From contig JANOQJ010000005.1 in the NCBI GenBank assembly GCA_031414805.1, forward strand, positions 54,500 through 118,499: a stretch of DNA of 64,000 bases, in the 5' to 3' direction. A model generated the notes under the pieces. It was given only the letters and a program-made list of their open reading frames with translations, did not search any database and was not told the origin of the DNA. A program made the position numbers and the translations under genes. Of this stretch, positions 1-8,444 are shown piece after piece; the first letter of the stretch is position 1; every line of letters starts with the position of its first letter. This DNA is from JAAFIW01 sp031414805. Its GTDB lineage: Bacteria > Pseudomonadota > Gammaproteobacteria > Burkholderiales > Burkholderiaceae_C.

Positions 1-295
1 CCGTGTGAACGCGCGCCGCACAGCAGCTACGTCGTGTTCAGGTTGATGGGTGTTTTCGAAAGACATTCTGCAATTGGAAACCTTCAAGCCACTTCAAAGT
101 CAAGCGGCAATCTTGCGGTCTTATCTTTCACGCACGCTCGGACTTCGCCAGCGAGTGCTAAGAGGGGGTTTCCATACCGCTGTAGGGTCGCCATCAAGCG
201 CTTGGTTGGGCAAGATTAGCGAGTTTGGCCACGGTGCCGTGCCATCTAGCGTGCGGCACCACACTAACTGCAACATACCTAAGGGAAGATAAACC
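1..295. other. Leader region without a supported gene
   Basis: No reading frame here has a convincing protein pattern. The last 20 bases carry a GGGAAGA Shine-Dalgarno-like stretch for the lipoprotein gene that starts at 296. The rest may hold that gene's promoter, but I see no clear -35/-10 pair. Open frames on both strands are short and of odd composition. Confidence 0.5.
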
Positions 296-2137
296 ATGCC
301 TAAGCGTCCGTACCACTCAAACACCCACCCCATGCGCGTGCAGCAGATGGCTTGGCTGGGCACATTGTTCAGCGCGGCGCTGGTGGCGACCGGGTGCGGC
401 GGAGGCGGCGGGGGTGACGCCATTGCAACGCCTGCGCCGATCGCCAGCCCGGCACCCGCACCGACACCCCCCAGCCCCGCACCCATCTCCAGCCCGAGCC
501 CCGCGCCATCTACGCCTGCCCCGTCCCCAAGCCCTGCACCGACACCCCCACCGACCCCTGCACCCACACCCCCACCGCCCCCTGTACCGACCCCCCCCAG
601 TCTGGCACCTGCCCCGGTGGTGGTACCGCCCCCGCCGACACCGGGCGCACCACCACCGCCAGCTCCTGCCGCGCCCGCACCGATCACTAGTCCGGCACCA
701 GCACCAGCGCCTGCGTCGGTGCCCGGCTGGAGCGCAAGCGTGTTGCTGGGCAGCGTCAACGCCGCTGCGCCCGAGCGAGCCGTGAGGACAGCAGCTGGCA
801 CGTGGGAGACACTGAATCTGACATCGGGCGGGGGGCTCGGTTTTGATGCCAGTGGCAATGCAATTGCGGTCTGGCGTCAGTACGACGGCACGCGTTTACA
901 AGTGTGGACCAATCGCTACCTGGCCGCTTCTGGCTGGGGTACGGCCGCACAGATCAACACAGGCTCTGGCACCGGCTCTAGCGCAGGGGCTGCCCATGTG
1001 ATGGTGCGACCCAACGGAAACGCCAAAGCTTGGTGGACTGAAACAGGGGATGTCGTCACGAGTAATTTCACGCCCACTGGCGGATGGGGCAGCCCGACAA
1101 CCGTATCCATCGCGCCAGCCAGAAACATCAATTTCTGGCCCAGCACGGCCATTGCCAACACCGCGGGCGACACCACTTTGGTGTGGGACGACTACGTTCG
1201 AACGGACGGCTACATCAATGTTTCCACCGGTCAATACACGGTGTGGACCAAACAGGTCAACAACGACGGCACCGTGAGCTTGACCCAGGCGCTGGCACCA
1301 CCTGTTTACATGTTCAAGTCAATCAACACCACCAACAGCCACAGCGGGGCCATGGGTCCCCGATTTGGTATCGATGCGCAAGGCAATGCGATGGCCATCT
1401 GGGTGGATAACGGCTCATCTATCAACGACAGCGACGCACGACCCATTCAAACTGCGCGCCGCGTCGCCGGCGTGTGGCAGTCCGTGCAGCCACTGCCCGT
1501 GGAGGGAGCACGTCGAATCAACGACTATGACCTGGCGGTTGCGGCCAATGGTGACGCCATGATGGTGTTCAACGGCACAACCACGACGGTAAATTTGGAC
1601 TCACGATCCGTAGTCTGGAGCGGCGTGTCGGCACTGCGCTATGTGACGGGGCAGGGCTGGGATAAATCGCCCGTGTTAATTCAAAACACCAAGACTTACA
1701 CCACAGCACCCAAGCTGCTAGCCGACGGCGCGGGCAATATGTTGGCCGTCTGGGCCGAGCCGGGGACTGGCGTTTGGGCCAATCGCTATGTGGCCGGTTC
1801 GGGCTGGGGTACGCCCACCGCCGTACGCGCGCTGACAACCTATCACGAATACGACCCGTACGTTGCGGTCAACACCAAAGGCGATGCGGTAGTCGTCTGG
1901 CGGCAAACCGACACGAGCCGCAAACAGAGCATCTGGGCCAGCACCTTTGCGGCTGATACTGGCTGGCGCAGCCCTACCCAGCTCCAGGCCGAAGGCCCGC
2001 CCGACAGCAGCCTGAGCCCGGCAAAGAGCAATTCCCAATTGCGCGCCGCCGTAGACGCCAACGGCAATGCCACCGTGATCTGGGATTGGCATGACGGCAC
2101 TCGCTACAACATGTGGACCGCCACGTTCAGGCGTTGA
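296..2137 (+). CDS. Secreted lipoprotein with Pro/Ala-rich linker and tandem W-rich repeats
   Basis: This is a 613-residue exported protein of unknown function. An N-terminal signal peptide ends in a lipobox-like LVATGCGG (Cys about residue 34), then a glycine run. A low-complexity linker of Pro/Ala/Ser/Thr (about 45-145) follows, as in surface proteins that hold a domain away from the membrane. The rest is a set of degenerate repeats with the pattern G-D/N-A-x-A-V/I-W and phrases such as NRYLAASGWGT and NRYVAGSGWGT, which suggests a beta-propeller-like fold (inference). The ATG at 296 has a GGGAAGA ribosome site; a second in-frame ATG at 332 would still keep the signal peptide. It stands alone, convergent with the MFS gene. 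Confidence 0.8.
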   Translation: MPKRPYHSNTHPMRVQQMAWLGTLFSAALVATGCGGGGGGDAIATPAPIASPAPAPTPPSPAPISSPSPAPSTPAPSPSPAPTPPPTPAPTPPPPPVPTPPSLAPAPVVVPPPPTPGAPPPPAPAAPAPITSPAPAPAPASVPGWSASVLLGSVNAAAPERAVRTAAGTWETLNLTSGGGLGFDASGNAIAVWRQYDGTRLQVWTNRYLAASGWGTAAQINTGSGTGSSAGAAHVMVRPNGNAKAWWTETGDVVTSNFTPTGGWGSPTTVSIAPARNINFWPSTAIANTAGDTTLVWDDYVRTDGYINVSTGQYTVWTKQVNNDGTVSLTQALAPPVYMFKSINTTNSHSGAMGPRFGIDAQGNAMAIWVDNGSSINDSDARPIQTARRVAGVWQSVQPLPVEGARRINDYDLAVAANGDAMMVFNGTTTTVNLDSRSVVWSGVSALRYVTGQGWDKSPVLIQNTKTYTTAPKLLADGAGNMLAVWAEPGTGVWANRYVAGSGWGTPTAVRALTTYHEYDPYVAVNTKGDAVVVWRQTDTSRKQSIWASTFAADTGWRSPTQLQAEGPPDSSLSPAKSNSQLRAAVDANGNATVIWDWHDGTRYNMWTATFRR

Positions 2138-2162
2138 ACGCCCTATTGCGTAAGCTCTACCA

Positions 2163-2211
2163 CTATCATTTCAATAGCTGCTTGAGCAATCAATACAAGG
2201 GCTGCAGGCCG
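2163..2211 (-). repeat. Repeat A copy 1 (minus orientation)
   Basis: Carries ATAGCTGCTTGAGCA followed by ACAAGGGCT. It lies between two convergent genes, the lipoprotein and the MFS transporter. Confidence 0.85.
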
Positions 2212-2218
2212 ATTTGCC

Positions 2219-3439
2219 TTAAATCTGCTGCTTTTGCGCCTTCAACCCAAGCGCCAGCCGCGTTCCCCCACCCACCACGGCGGCAGTCGCCCAAAACACG
2301 GCTGGCACACCCACTGCCGCACCCGCCACGCCAAACAACAGCGGCATCAAGACGCTGGAGCCGTTGATCGCCATGAGCCGCAGGCCCAAGGCCTGGCCGT
2401 GCAGGTGCTCGGGGGTGATCTGGTGCAGGGTGCTCATGATCATGGGTTGCACGCTGCCCAAGGCCAATCCGAGCAACACCGAGCACGCGCCCATGGCGAG
2501 CGGGGCGCTGAGCAACGGGTAGATGGCCAGCAGCACGGCGGTGGCCAGCATGGCACCCGTAATCACGGCCCACTCGCGCACCCGCGCCGCCACCAGCGGC
2601 AGCAGCAGGCGCACGGCCACGGCGGCCATGGCAAATGCGCCCAGCAGGCTGCCAATCACCGAAGCACTCAGCCCGCGCTCGTGGCCTAGCACCGGCACCA
2701 AAAACGTGTGCACGTCCCAGCAGGCCGACAGCAGCCAGTTGACCAGCAACAGGCGGCGCAGGTCTTTGTCGGCCAGCAATCCCAGGGCATTACCCAACAG
2801 ACCTTTACCCAGCAGGCTGGTCGATGCGCCGGGTGGGGTTTCGGGCAAAGCCACCGGCGGCAACTCGGCCACGCCGCGCGTGAACCACCAGGTCAACAGC
2901 GGCAGCAAGGCCAACGCAAAAAACGCCACCCGAAAACCCGTCCACTCGCCTGCAAAGTTGCCTGCGGGGAACGCGGCGTAGTCAATCAACAAGCCTGCGG
3001 CAAACGGCCCCACAAAGTTCGACAGCGCCGGGCCAATGGCCAGCCAGCTGAACACCTGCTTGAGCTGGGTCGCGCCCACCGCCGCCCGCCCCACATGCCG
3101 CTGTAGCGCAATCGACGCCGCACCCGTCGCCCCACCCGTGCACAGCGCCGCGATGCAGAGCACCGCAAACACCGGCCACACCACCGCAGCCGCCGTACCC
3201 ACCACCGCCACAGCCGCCGCCCACACCATCGGCCTGCGCAGCCCGTGCTGGTCGGCAAAGCGCCCGGCCGGTAGCGCCAGAAACACCTGCATCAAGGCAA
3301 ACAAAGCCAGCAAAACCCCCACCGCCGCCTCGCTGTACCCCTGTCGCAAAGCCAGCAACGGCGCCGCCATGCGCAAGCCCGCCATGCAGGCATGCAGACA
3401 CATCTGGGCGGCGATCAGGCGGGCGAGGGAGGCGGTCAT
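2219..3439 (-). CDS. Major facilitator superfamily transporter
   Basis: This is a 406-residue inner-membrane transporter with about 12 hydrophobic segments, the usual MFS length. An MFS loop 2-3 signature, GRFADQHGLRRP, sits near residue 65, and a long central cytoplasmic loop lies around 190-210. The substrate cannot be read from the sequence. I chose the ATG at 3439 (MTASLARLI) because the frame upstream of it runs into repeat A. The first ~60 codons exist again as a broken copy at 5371-5546. No partner gene is adjacent. Confidence 0.85.
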   Translation of the reverse strand: MTASLARLIAAQMCLHACMAGLRMAAPLLALRQGYSEAAVGVLLALFALMQVFLALPAGRFADQHGLRRPMVWAAAVAVVGTAAAVVWPVFAVLCIAALCTGGATGAASIALQRHVGRAAVGATQLKQVFSWLAIGPALSNFVGPFAAGLLIDYAAFPAGNFAGEWTGFRVAFFALALLPLLTWWFTRGVAELPPVALPETPPGASTSLLGKGLLGNALGLLADKDLRRLLLVNWLLSACWDVHTFLVPVLGHERGLSASVIGSLLGAFAMAAVAVRLLLPLVAARVREWAVITGAMLATAVLLAIYPLLSAPLAMGACSVLLGLALGSVQPMIMSTLHQITPEHLHGQALGLRLMAINGSSVLMPLLFGVAGAAVGVPAVFWATAAVVGGGTRLALGLKAQKQQI

Positions 3440-3460
3440 GTGGCGGGGTTCGGATGCTCT

Positions 3461-3503
3461 GTATTTGATAGCTGTTTGAGCAGTATTTAAAAGGGCTGCG
3501 GCA
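3461..3503 (-). repeat. Repeat A copy 2 (minus orientation)
   Basis: Carries ATAGCTGTTTGAGCAGTATT and AAGGGCT, 22 bases upstream of the MFS start. The same gene-start-plus-repeat arrangement recurs at 5371-5610. Confidence 0.85.
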
Positions 3504-3615
3504 CTTTTTAACCAGTTTAACGCCCACGAGAAGGTGCGCACTGGGCAGCCTCGGCAAATAACGTTGTGAGGCGACGGCTTCTTGAATATGAATCAAAAGA
3601 TGGCCGTTTGGCATT

Positions 3616-3782
3616 TAGGGAACCTCTGCAAAACCCCCTGCGGCCTGCAATCAAACGAACTTGGGCGCATCGCAGCGTTGTTTTTCTTACCAATAGCCCC
3701 GCTATTGACTGCAAAAAGACGCCTTGCGCTGCATCCCAATCCGTTCGCCGCAGTTCCGCAAAGGTTTTGCAGAGGCTCCCTA
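3616..3782. mobile_element. MITE-like element copy 1 (about 167 bp)
   Basis: The ends are imperfect inverted repeats: GGGAACCTCTGCAAAACC at the left and the complement of GGTTTTGCAGAGGCTCCC at the right. The centre has a hairpin, CCAATAGC facing GCTATTG. The body is about 80% like the element at 15618-15783. There is no coding capacity, so it would need a transposase in trans (inference). Confidence 0.75.
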
Positions 3783-3880
3783 GTCGGGTTGCCACGAGAC
3801 ATTTACGGAATCGTCAGAAAACACGCCCCCCGTGACATTTCCGGGGCTACCAAATCCAACCACGAGCCAGAACGGACAAC

Positions 3881-4015
3881 TTGCAAATTGGACTGCCCGA
3901 TGTGATGGGCATCAGAGCGCGCGACACCATCTTGCCGGTAGTGTCGATGTTTCACGTCAACGGCTGGGGCATTCCATATATTCCAGCCGCAATGTCATTC
4001 TTCCTGGCCCAAATA
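3881..4015 (+). pseudogene. Fragment of a fatty-acyl-CoA synthetase (AMP-forming)
   Basis: Frame one reads LPDVMGIRARDTILPVVSMF followed by HVNGWGIPY. From memory this matches the acyl-CoA synthetase segment that reads like ARDTVLPVVPMFHVNAWG. A shift to another frame then gives VILPGP, matching the family's LVFPGP. Only about 45 codons of a roughly 540-codon gene remain, with no start, no AMP-binding P-loop and no C-terminal domain. It is a dead remnant beside the MITE-like element. Confidence 0.65.
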
Positions 4016-4017
4016 TC

Positions 4018-4491
4018 TCAAATCTCTTCAGTCAACAGTTCAACGGTGATTTCAAAACTCGGTATTTCACGCCACTGCGAACGTTTGGAGACCGCCGTTT
4101 CCTCAGACACCATGGAGATGATGAAGGTTTGCTTTTTTGTCGACAGAAAGGAGGTGGCCGGGGAATCCCACTGACAACAGGATCGTTTCAACCTGTTCAG
4201 ACCCACTGACTTGATGAGTGTGGCTTCCACTTGCGCCGCAAACATTCCACGGACATGGTAGGTCGCGCGCAGTGGCTTGCCTTGCCGTTCTGGTTGAGAA
4301 ATGCATGTGATGAACGTCAGATGCGCTGGTTTTTTTTGTTGCTGCGCGAGAAAATCCGCGCACGCCGGTGAAGGTTTGGCCTCGCTACGAGCAATTGCAA
4401 CACCGTGAGGTTCTTTTGCAAAAGACGCGCATGACAAAGCCACACATGCAAAAGCCAGGAATAGCGCCAAGATTGTCTGGAGCAGTTTCAT
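4018..4491 (-). CDS. Exported small protein, candidate immunity partner of the upstream transpeptidase-like protein
   Basis: This 157-residue protein has a signal peptide (MKLLQTILALFLAFACVALS, likely cut after SFA at about 25), so the mature protein is periplasmic. It has four cysteines outside the signal: Cys44, Cys63 and the pair Cys105-Cys106 in the motif LKRSCCQWDS. The mature part, with CADFLAQQQKKPAHLTFITC and a TYHVRGMFAAQVEA stretch, resembles the DUF4952 family as I remember it. The start overlaps the stop of the upstream gene as ATGA, so the two are translationally coupled. An exported partner behind a non-exported enzyme is the logic of effector-immunity pairs (inference). Confidence 0.65.
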   Translation of the reverse strand: MKLLQTILALFLAFACVALSCASFAKEPHGVAIARSEAKPSPACADFLAQQQKKPAHLTFITCISQPERQGKPLRATYHVRGMFAAQVEATLIKSVGLNRLKRSCCQWDSPATSFLSTKKQTFIISMVSEETAVSKRSQWREIPSFEITVELLTEEI

Positions 4492-5141
4492 GGGCGCGCC
4501 TTGGCAGGCTTGGTCACTGTCATCGAACCAATACTTTGCCCAGCAGATCCGGGCACGCGATGGGAAATAAGGTAGTTGTACAGCGCGGTCCATTTTTCTA
4601 ACTGATAAACGGTGACACATCCTTCAGATAAATTGCCAATGTGAATATAGCGGGAGCTGTTTTGGGAAGACCCAAGCAAGCCAATCGGAAACCAGACGTC
4701 ATTGCCAACGGTGCCCGGCGCTGCTGCCGCATATGCACCCGTGCTAATTTTCGCGTGGGAATAATCTGGTGCGAGGATGGAATGAGTGCCCGGCGCAATA
4801 GGCGAATATATAGTGCCCCATACACTATTCAGGGTCACCCGAGCGGTTTGCCCGTTAAACGATACATCTGCCCATTGCTGAAGCAATTCTCCTTTGAAGG
4901 TCGACACCGCTTTGACCGGTTCACCGACGTACTTCACTGCCATGGTCGCCGCACCGGCGGGTCCAGTGGCATTCAAATAAATAGCTGCATTGGCTGACGT
5001 TAACGAAGCCTCTTTCCCGACAGATATCGTGCCATCCATGATCGTGAAATAGGTGCGTCCACCTTCCTCCCGCATCACATTCACTTGGGTGTATTCGCAC
5101 AGAGCGGCAAGCTGATTTGTTTTGGTAAGGCGAACCGACAA
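4488..5141 (-). CDS. L,D-transpeptidase-fold protein, candidate peptidoglycan-acting effector
   Basis: This 217-residue protein ends with a block resembling the L,D-transpeptidase (YkuD-like) active site: His167, then Ser172, Gly174 and catalytic-type Cys175 in IHIGNLSEGCVTV. Such enzymes act on peptidoglycan stem peptides. It has no signal peptide or membrane anchor, so it would need another export route, as type VI effectors of the Tlde1 type do. The frame opens right after a TAA, and the first start is TTG at 5141; an ATG at residue 23 is the alternative. It is coupled by ATGA to the exported protein at 4018-4491. No secretion genes are in the window. Surrounding DNA is more AT-rich than neighbouring genes. 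Confidence 0.65.
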   Translation of the reverse strand: MSVRLTKTNQLAALCEYTQVNVMREEGGRTYFTIMDGTISVGKEASLTSANAAIYLNATGPAGAATMAVKYVGEPVKAVSTFKGELLQQWADVSFNGQTARVTLNSVWGTIYSPIAPGTHSILAPDYSHAKISTGAYAAAAPGTVGNDVWFPIGLLGSSQNSSRYIHIGNLSEGCVTVYQLEKWTALYNYLISHRVPGSAGQSIGSMTVTKPAKARP

Positions 5142-5370
5142 CCAGCCCTGCTGTCCGCGCGTCGGGTATATTTTTTAACGGGCGGCTTGGGCGGTAAAGT
5201 CATAAGTTCCTGGGAAAGTTAATTTGATAAAAAAGCTGCAAGCTCCGGTTCGTAATAATAAGGTTGTACACACTGGTTTTGAACTTATTTTGACTTTGTA
5301 TCAAAAGACTTGGTTGGCCCTCAGTCAAACTTGAGGTGCGGTAGGAGCGAGGGGTGCATGTTGTGCAGGG

Positions 5371-5546
5371 TGAGGGTAGCAGCGCCAGAAACACCTGCAT
5401 CAAGGCAACAGCGCAAGCAGCACACCCACCGCCATCTCGCTGTAGCCCTGGCGCAAAGCCAGCAACGGCGCCGCCATGCGCAAGCCCGCCATGCAGGCGT
5501 GCAGACACATCTGTGCGGCGATCAGGCGGGCGAGGGAGGCTGCCAT
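5371..5546 (-). pseudogene. Truncated, frameshifted copy of the MFS transporter 5' end
   Basis: Reading from the ATG at 5546, the fragment gives MAASLARLIAAQMCLHACMA and continues nearly identically to the MFS gene at 2219-3439. A one-base deletion then breaks the frame in the segment that reads FALMQVFLAL in the intact gene. Similarity stops soon after, at about codon 58. The repeat A copy just upstream is also shared, so the duplicated unit is gene start plus flank. Confidence 0.85.
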
Positions 5547-5566
5547 ATGGCAGTTTTAGATGCTCT

Positions 5567-5610
5567 GTATTTGATAGCTGCTTGAGCAGTATTTAAAAGG
5601 GCTGGTGGCA
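5567..5610 (-). repeat. Repeat A copy 3 (minus orientation)
   Basis: Carries ATAGCTGCTTGAGCAGTATT and AAGGGCTGGTGGCAC. It is part of the duplicated MFS flank and pairs with copy 2. Confidence 0.9.
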
Positions 5611-5670
5611 CTTTTGGCTTAAATGAAGGGGGTTGTGCAGGCGCAGGAGGCACGCATCAAACCAGTTTAT

Positions 5671-5727
5671 GAGCCAAACAGGCCATTCGCCCTTGTGAAT
5701 GCTGCTCACGCAGCTATGAAATATAGA
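5671..5727 (+). repeat. Repeat A copy 4 (plus orientation)
   Basis: Reads GCCAAACAGGCCATTCGCCC, then CTGCTCACGCAGCTAT with one core mismatch. It faces copy 3. Confidence 0.75.
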
Positions 5728-6210
5728 GTGAATGCGTTTGGTCTTGAAGCACCAGCACAAGGCCAAACCATTGGCCCTGCTGCACACAAATGGGCCAGAT
5801 TCCCACTACGTCACGCCGAGGTTGCCACCGGAATGGCCTCGCCCACCGTGAGATCGGCACATACCAACCCCCACTTTTTTGTCTTTTTTTTGCACCTCCA
5901 AAGTCAACTTTTGCGCGTTTTGATTCCCAAATCACATGCATTTGTTGCTTTTAGCTAACTGTTGCAATTACTTTCTAAAAAGTTTAAACCCTTTCAATTC
6001 GGACCTTTTCCCGTAACGGAGCTGCGCGGCGTGCTATCGGTTTTGAGCATTCGCGCGCCGCATCCGGGCGAGAGGCCGCCGCCCGACCTTGCGGGAACAT
6101 TCCGCGCCACAGACACTTCGCCCCGCATACCAACCCGGTTGCAAATGCGGCTGGCCCGCGCGGGGGCTGCATCCATTTATTGGTTCTTTCAATTTTTAGG
6201 GAATACGAAA

Positions 6211-7518
6211 ATGAACAACACCACAGCAACACCTATCGGCACGCAAGACAGCACAGGCGGCGCGCCAGACAACCCGACCCTGCAGTCTTTGGCGGGCGCC
6301 TTTATCGCCATCAAATCGGCCAACAAGGCCATCGAATTGCAAGCCGTGTTGCCCGTCGTGGCAGGCATTCCCGGGCTGGCCAATGTCAACACGTCCCTTG
6401 CCACCGCCCAGACCAACGCGACCAACTGGACCGGCACCATCAGCGCAAACGTGCAAAACCAGTTGCAGGCCTTGATTGACTACAACAGCCTGTACGTGCC
6501 TCTTGCAGCCTCCATCAACAGCGCCATCGCCGCCATCGGACAGGCGACCACCACCAACCCGCCCAGCCCCGGCACCATGTCCAACCTGGCGGCTGAGCTG
6601 TCGGCACTTCAAGGCCAGATGCAAACCAATTTGTATGGCTCCGGCGGCACGGCCACCGCGCCGCTGGCGGCCAGTGCCCTGGGCGTGTACAACCAGCTGA
6701 CCGCCTACCAGACCGCCGTGGCCACCGACGCGTCGGTGTTCAGCGGCTACGCCACCCTGGCGTTCAACTCCAAAACCGGCGTCAGCGCACAGATCAAGCA
6801 ATACAACGACGACATCGCAGCCGACAACACAGCCATGGCCAAAGATCGGGCCATGATTGGCGGTGGTGCCGCGATGATCGTCACCGGCGTGTTGATTTGC
6901 ATCGTGGCCGTGGCCCTGGCCCCGGAAACCGGGGGTGTGACGATTGCCGCCATTGGCACCGTGGGTGTGGCTGCAGTGGTGGGCGGCGCAGTGATGATTG
7001 GCGTGGCCTCGCACGACCTGAACACCAAAGAAACCGACGTGTCCAACAAGCTGGTGGCCATTGCCAACGACCAGCAGGAACTGGTAAACCTCACCACGCT
7101 GAACACGGCCAGCAGCAATGTGTCCACCCACGCCAGCGACATCTACAGCGCGATGGACACCATCCAGACCAGCTGGCAGCAAATGGACAACAACATGAGC
7201 AGCGTGATCAGCGCGCTGAACATGCCGCAGGCCGAGTTGATGCAGTGGATTGCCCAGCAATCGGGTTCGTCCAACCCCAGCTATTTCGTCATGGGCACCA
7301 TCTTGCAGGCTCAATTTGTCGCGCCACAAGCCAACTGGCTGACCGCTGCCACCACCGCGCAAACCATTTTGACCGCCCTGGCCAGCGTGGTGGATTTCAC
7401 CTTGCCCACCGGCACGGTGCCCACGCAAAACGTGATTGCGGCGCACGTACCCGGCTCCCAAGCGCTGGCTTCGCGCAAGCTTGCAGCGCAAGCTTCGGTT
7501 TCGCACGCGATGGCCTGA
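6211..7518 (+). CDS. Alpha-helical pore-forming toxin component 1 (ClyA/HBL/NHE-like)
   Basis: This is a 435-residue, almost wholly helical protein rich in Ala, Thr, Gln and Asn, with no signal peptide. Long amphipathic stretches flank one central hydrophobic block: residues about 215-236 (MIGGGAAMIVTGVLICIVAV) and 243-266 (VTIAAIGTVGVAAVVGGAVM). A helical bundle with an inserted hydrophobic hairpin is the design of the Bacillus HBL/NHE and Aeromonas AHL toxins. The ATG at 6211 has AGGGAA eight bases upstream; the frame before it is not protein-like. Three such genes lie in tandem, which suggests a tripartite toxin. Secretion route and target are unknown. Other helical-bundle proteins remain possible. 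Confidence 0.7.
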   Translation: MNNTTATPIGTQDSTGGAPDNPTLQSLAGAFIAIKSANKAIELQAVLPVVAGIPGLANVNTSLATAQTNATNWTGTISANVQNQLQALIDYNSLYVPLAASINSAIAAIGQATTTNPPSPGTMSNLAAELSALQGQMQTNLYGSGGTATAPLAASALGVYNQLTAYQTAVATDASVFSGYATLAFNSKTGVSAQIKQYNDDIAADNTAMAKDRAMIGGGAAMIVTGVLICIVAVALAPETGGVTIAAIGTVGVAAVVGGAVMIGVASHDLNTKETDVSNKLVAIANDQQELVNLTTLNTASSNVSTHASDIYSAMDTIQTSWQQMDNNMSSVISALNMPQAELMQWIAQQSGSSNPSYFVMGTILQAQFVAPQANWLTAATTAQTILTALASVVDFTLPTGTVPTQNVIAAHVPGSQALASRKLAAQASVSHAMA

Positions 7519-7533
7519 ACGGAGCAACTCTCC

Positions 7534-8412
7534 ATGCTTTCTACCTACTCCCACCTCAGCGCACTGGTACCCGGCGCGCCCACCTCTCTGGCCCTGGCCA
7601 CGCCTGCGGCCATAGAGGCCATTCAACTCGTAGACCAGCAAATTGCCGCCCTGAATTTCGTGCAGATTCAAGGCGGCTTTCAGGGTGCCCAGCAAATGGC
7701 GCAAGCCGTCGCTGGCATGAAGACCGCCGCCGCGCCGTGGCCTGGCGTGAAGGCAGCCATTTTTGCTGCCGCGCGTGAAACGCTGGCTGCTGGCCCGGCC
7801 GCAGCTGCCCTGGGCAATGCAGACAGCACCGCTGCCCAGTTGGCCGCCGACGTGAATGCCTTTGCAACAGGCACCCTGACCAAAATCGTGAGTGACTTTG
7901 CCAGCGCGCAAGCGGGTTTCAACACGTTCAGCGCAGGCATGGATCAGGCCTACAGCCAGAGCGCCAACGCCAACCAGGCAGCCGCCAACGCCATTGCGCA
8001 GGGCCAGCAGCAGATCAACTATGAAATTCAAATGCTGAACGCCAAAGAGAGCAACCTGCGCTCGGCTGGCTCCATCATCATTGGCATCTTCTCGGCGGGC
8101 ATTTCGTATGCGGTGGAAATCCGGCAACTGGAGCAGGAAGCCGATCAACTGCGCTCGCAAGAGCAGCAGCAAAGCTACCAGCTGGCCCTGTACCAGAACT
8201 CGCTGGGCAGCTTCAACAACGCCTTGAACGCCACCAAGCTGGCCGCCTACGCTCTGTCTACCTTGAGCACCAGCCTGCAGCAATCGGCCAATGCGGTGAA
8301 GGACGTGAGCTCCACAACCAACGCCAACCTCATCGTGATGCAAGCCGAGCTTGCACAGTTCAAGTCGGAGTTTGCGCAGGCGGTTACCACCGTTTCGCAA
8401 CTGATGGCCTGA
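7534..8412 (+). CDS. Alpha-helical pore-forming toxin component 2
   Basis: This 292-residue helical protein lies 15 bases after component 1, with GGAG ten bases before its ATG. It has no signal peptide. A single hydrophobic stretch at about 177-193 (SAGSIIIGIFSAGISYAV) sits between long helices: an upstream one with QGQQQINYEIQMLNAKE and a downstream Gln/Glu-rich coiled coil (IRQLEQEADQLRSQEQQQS). The hydrophobic part is shorter than in component 1, as expected if subunits differ in membrane insertion (inference from tripartite toxins). It shares low-complexity Ala/Gln/Asn composition with its neighbours, which suggests divergence from a common ancestor. Confidence 0.65.
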   Translation: MLSTYSHLSALVPGAPTSLALATPAAIEAIQLVDQQIAALNFVQIQGGFQGAQQMAQAVAGMKTAAAPWPGVKAAIFAAARETLAAGPAAAALGNADSTAAQLAADVNAFATGTLTKIVSDFASAQAGFNTFSAGMDQAYSQSANANQAAANAIAQGQQQINYEIQMLNAKESNLRSAGSIIIGIFSAGISYAVEIRQLEQEADQLRSQEQQQSYQLALYQNSLGSFNNALNATKLAAYALSTLSTSLQQSANAVKDVSSTTNANLIVMQAELAQFKSEFAQAVTTVSQLMA

Positions 8413-8444
8413 ATCACCTTCACTCATTCATTCAGGAACCCACC

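Larger units (their letters stand above)
5547..6210. other. Gene-free stretch before the toxin operon
   Basis: Holds two opposite copies of repeat A and no supported gene. The open frame running into the first toxin gene from 5962 lacks a protein-like pattern before its ATG at 6211. An AT-rich tract at about 5870-5990 could hold the toxin promoter, but I cannot fix boxes. Confidence 0.5.

Noticed and set aside
121..858. Long Gly/Ala/Val-rich open frame on the minus strand
   Set aside because: It is the complement of the Pro/Ala linker and start of the lipoprotein gene, and its low-complexity composition is what that linker produces when read backwards.
2163..2211. Reading the repeat A core as a rho-independent terminator
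   Set aside because: The CTGCT/AGCAG stem has a two-base loop and no consistent T run follows, so an intrinsic terminator is not supported by sequence alone.
5340..5370. HPSLLP-like residues on the minus strand, hinting at a formyltransferase remnant
   Set aside because: Only about six residues match and no other motif of that family follows.
5962..6210. N-terminal extension of the first toxin gene
   Set aside because: The 83 codons before the ATG at 6211 are Pro/Arg rich and unlike the helical protein that follows, and the ribosome site stands at 6211.
6196..8427. 743-codon open frame on the minus strand across the toxin operon
   Set aside because: Its composition (His, Gly, Arg, Gln rich) is that of an antisense frame in GC-rich DNA. 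The plus-strand genes have ribosome sites, tight spacing and coherent helical patterns.
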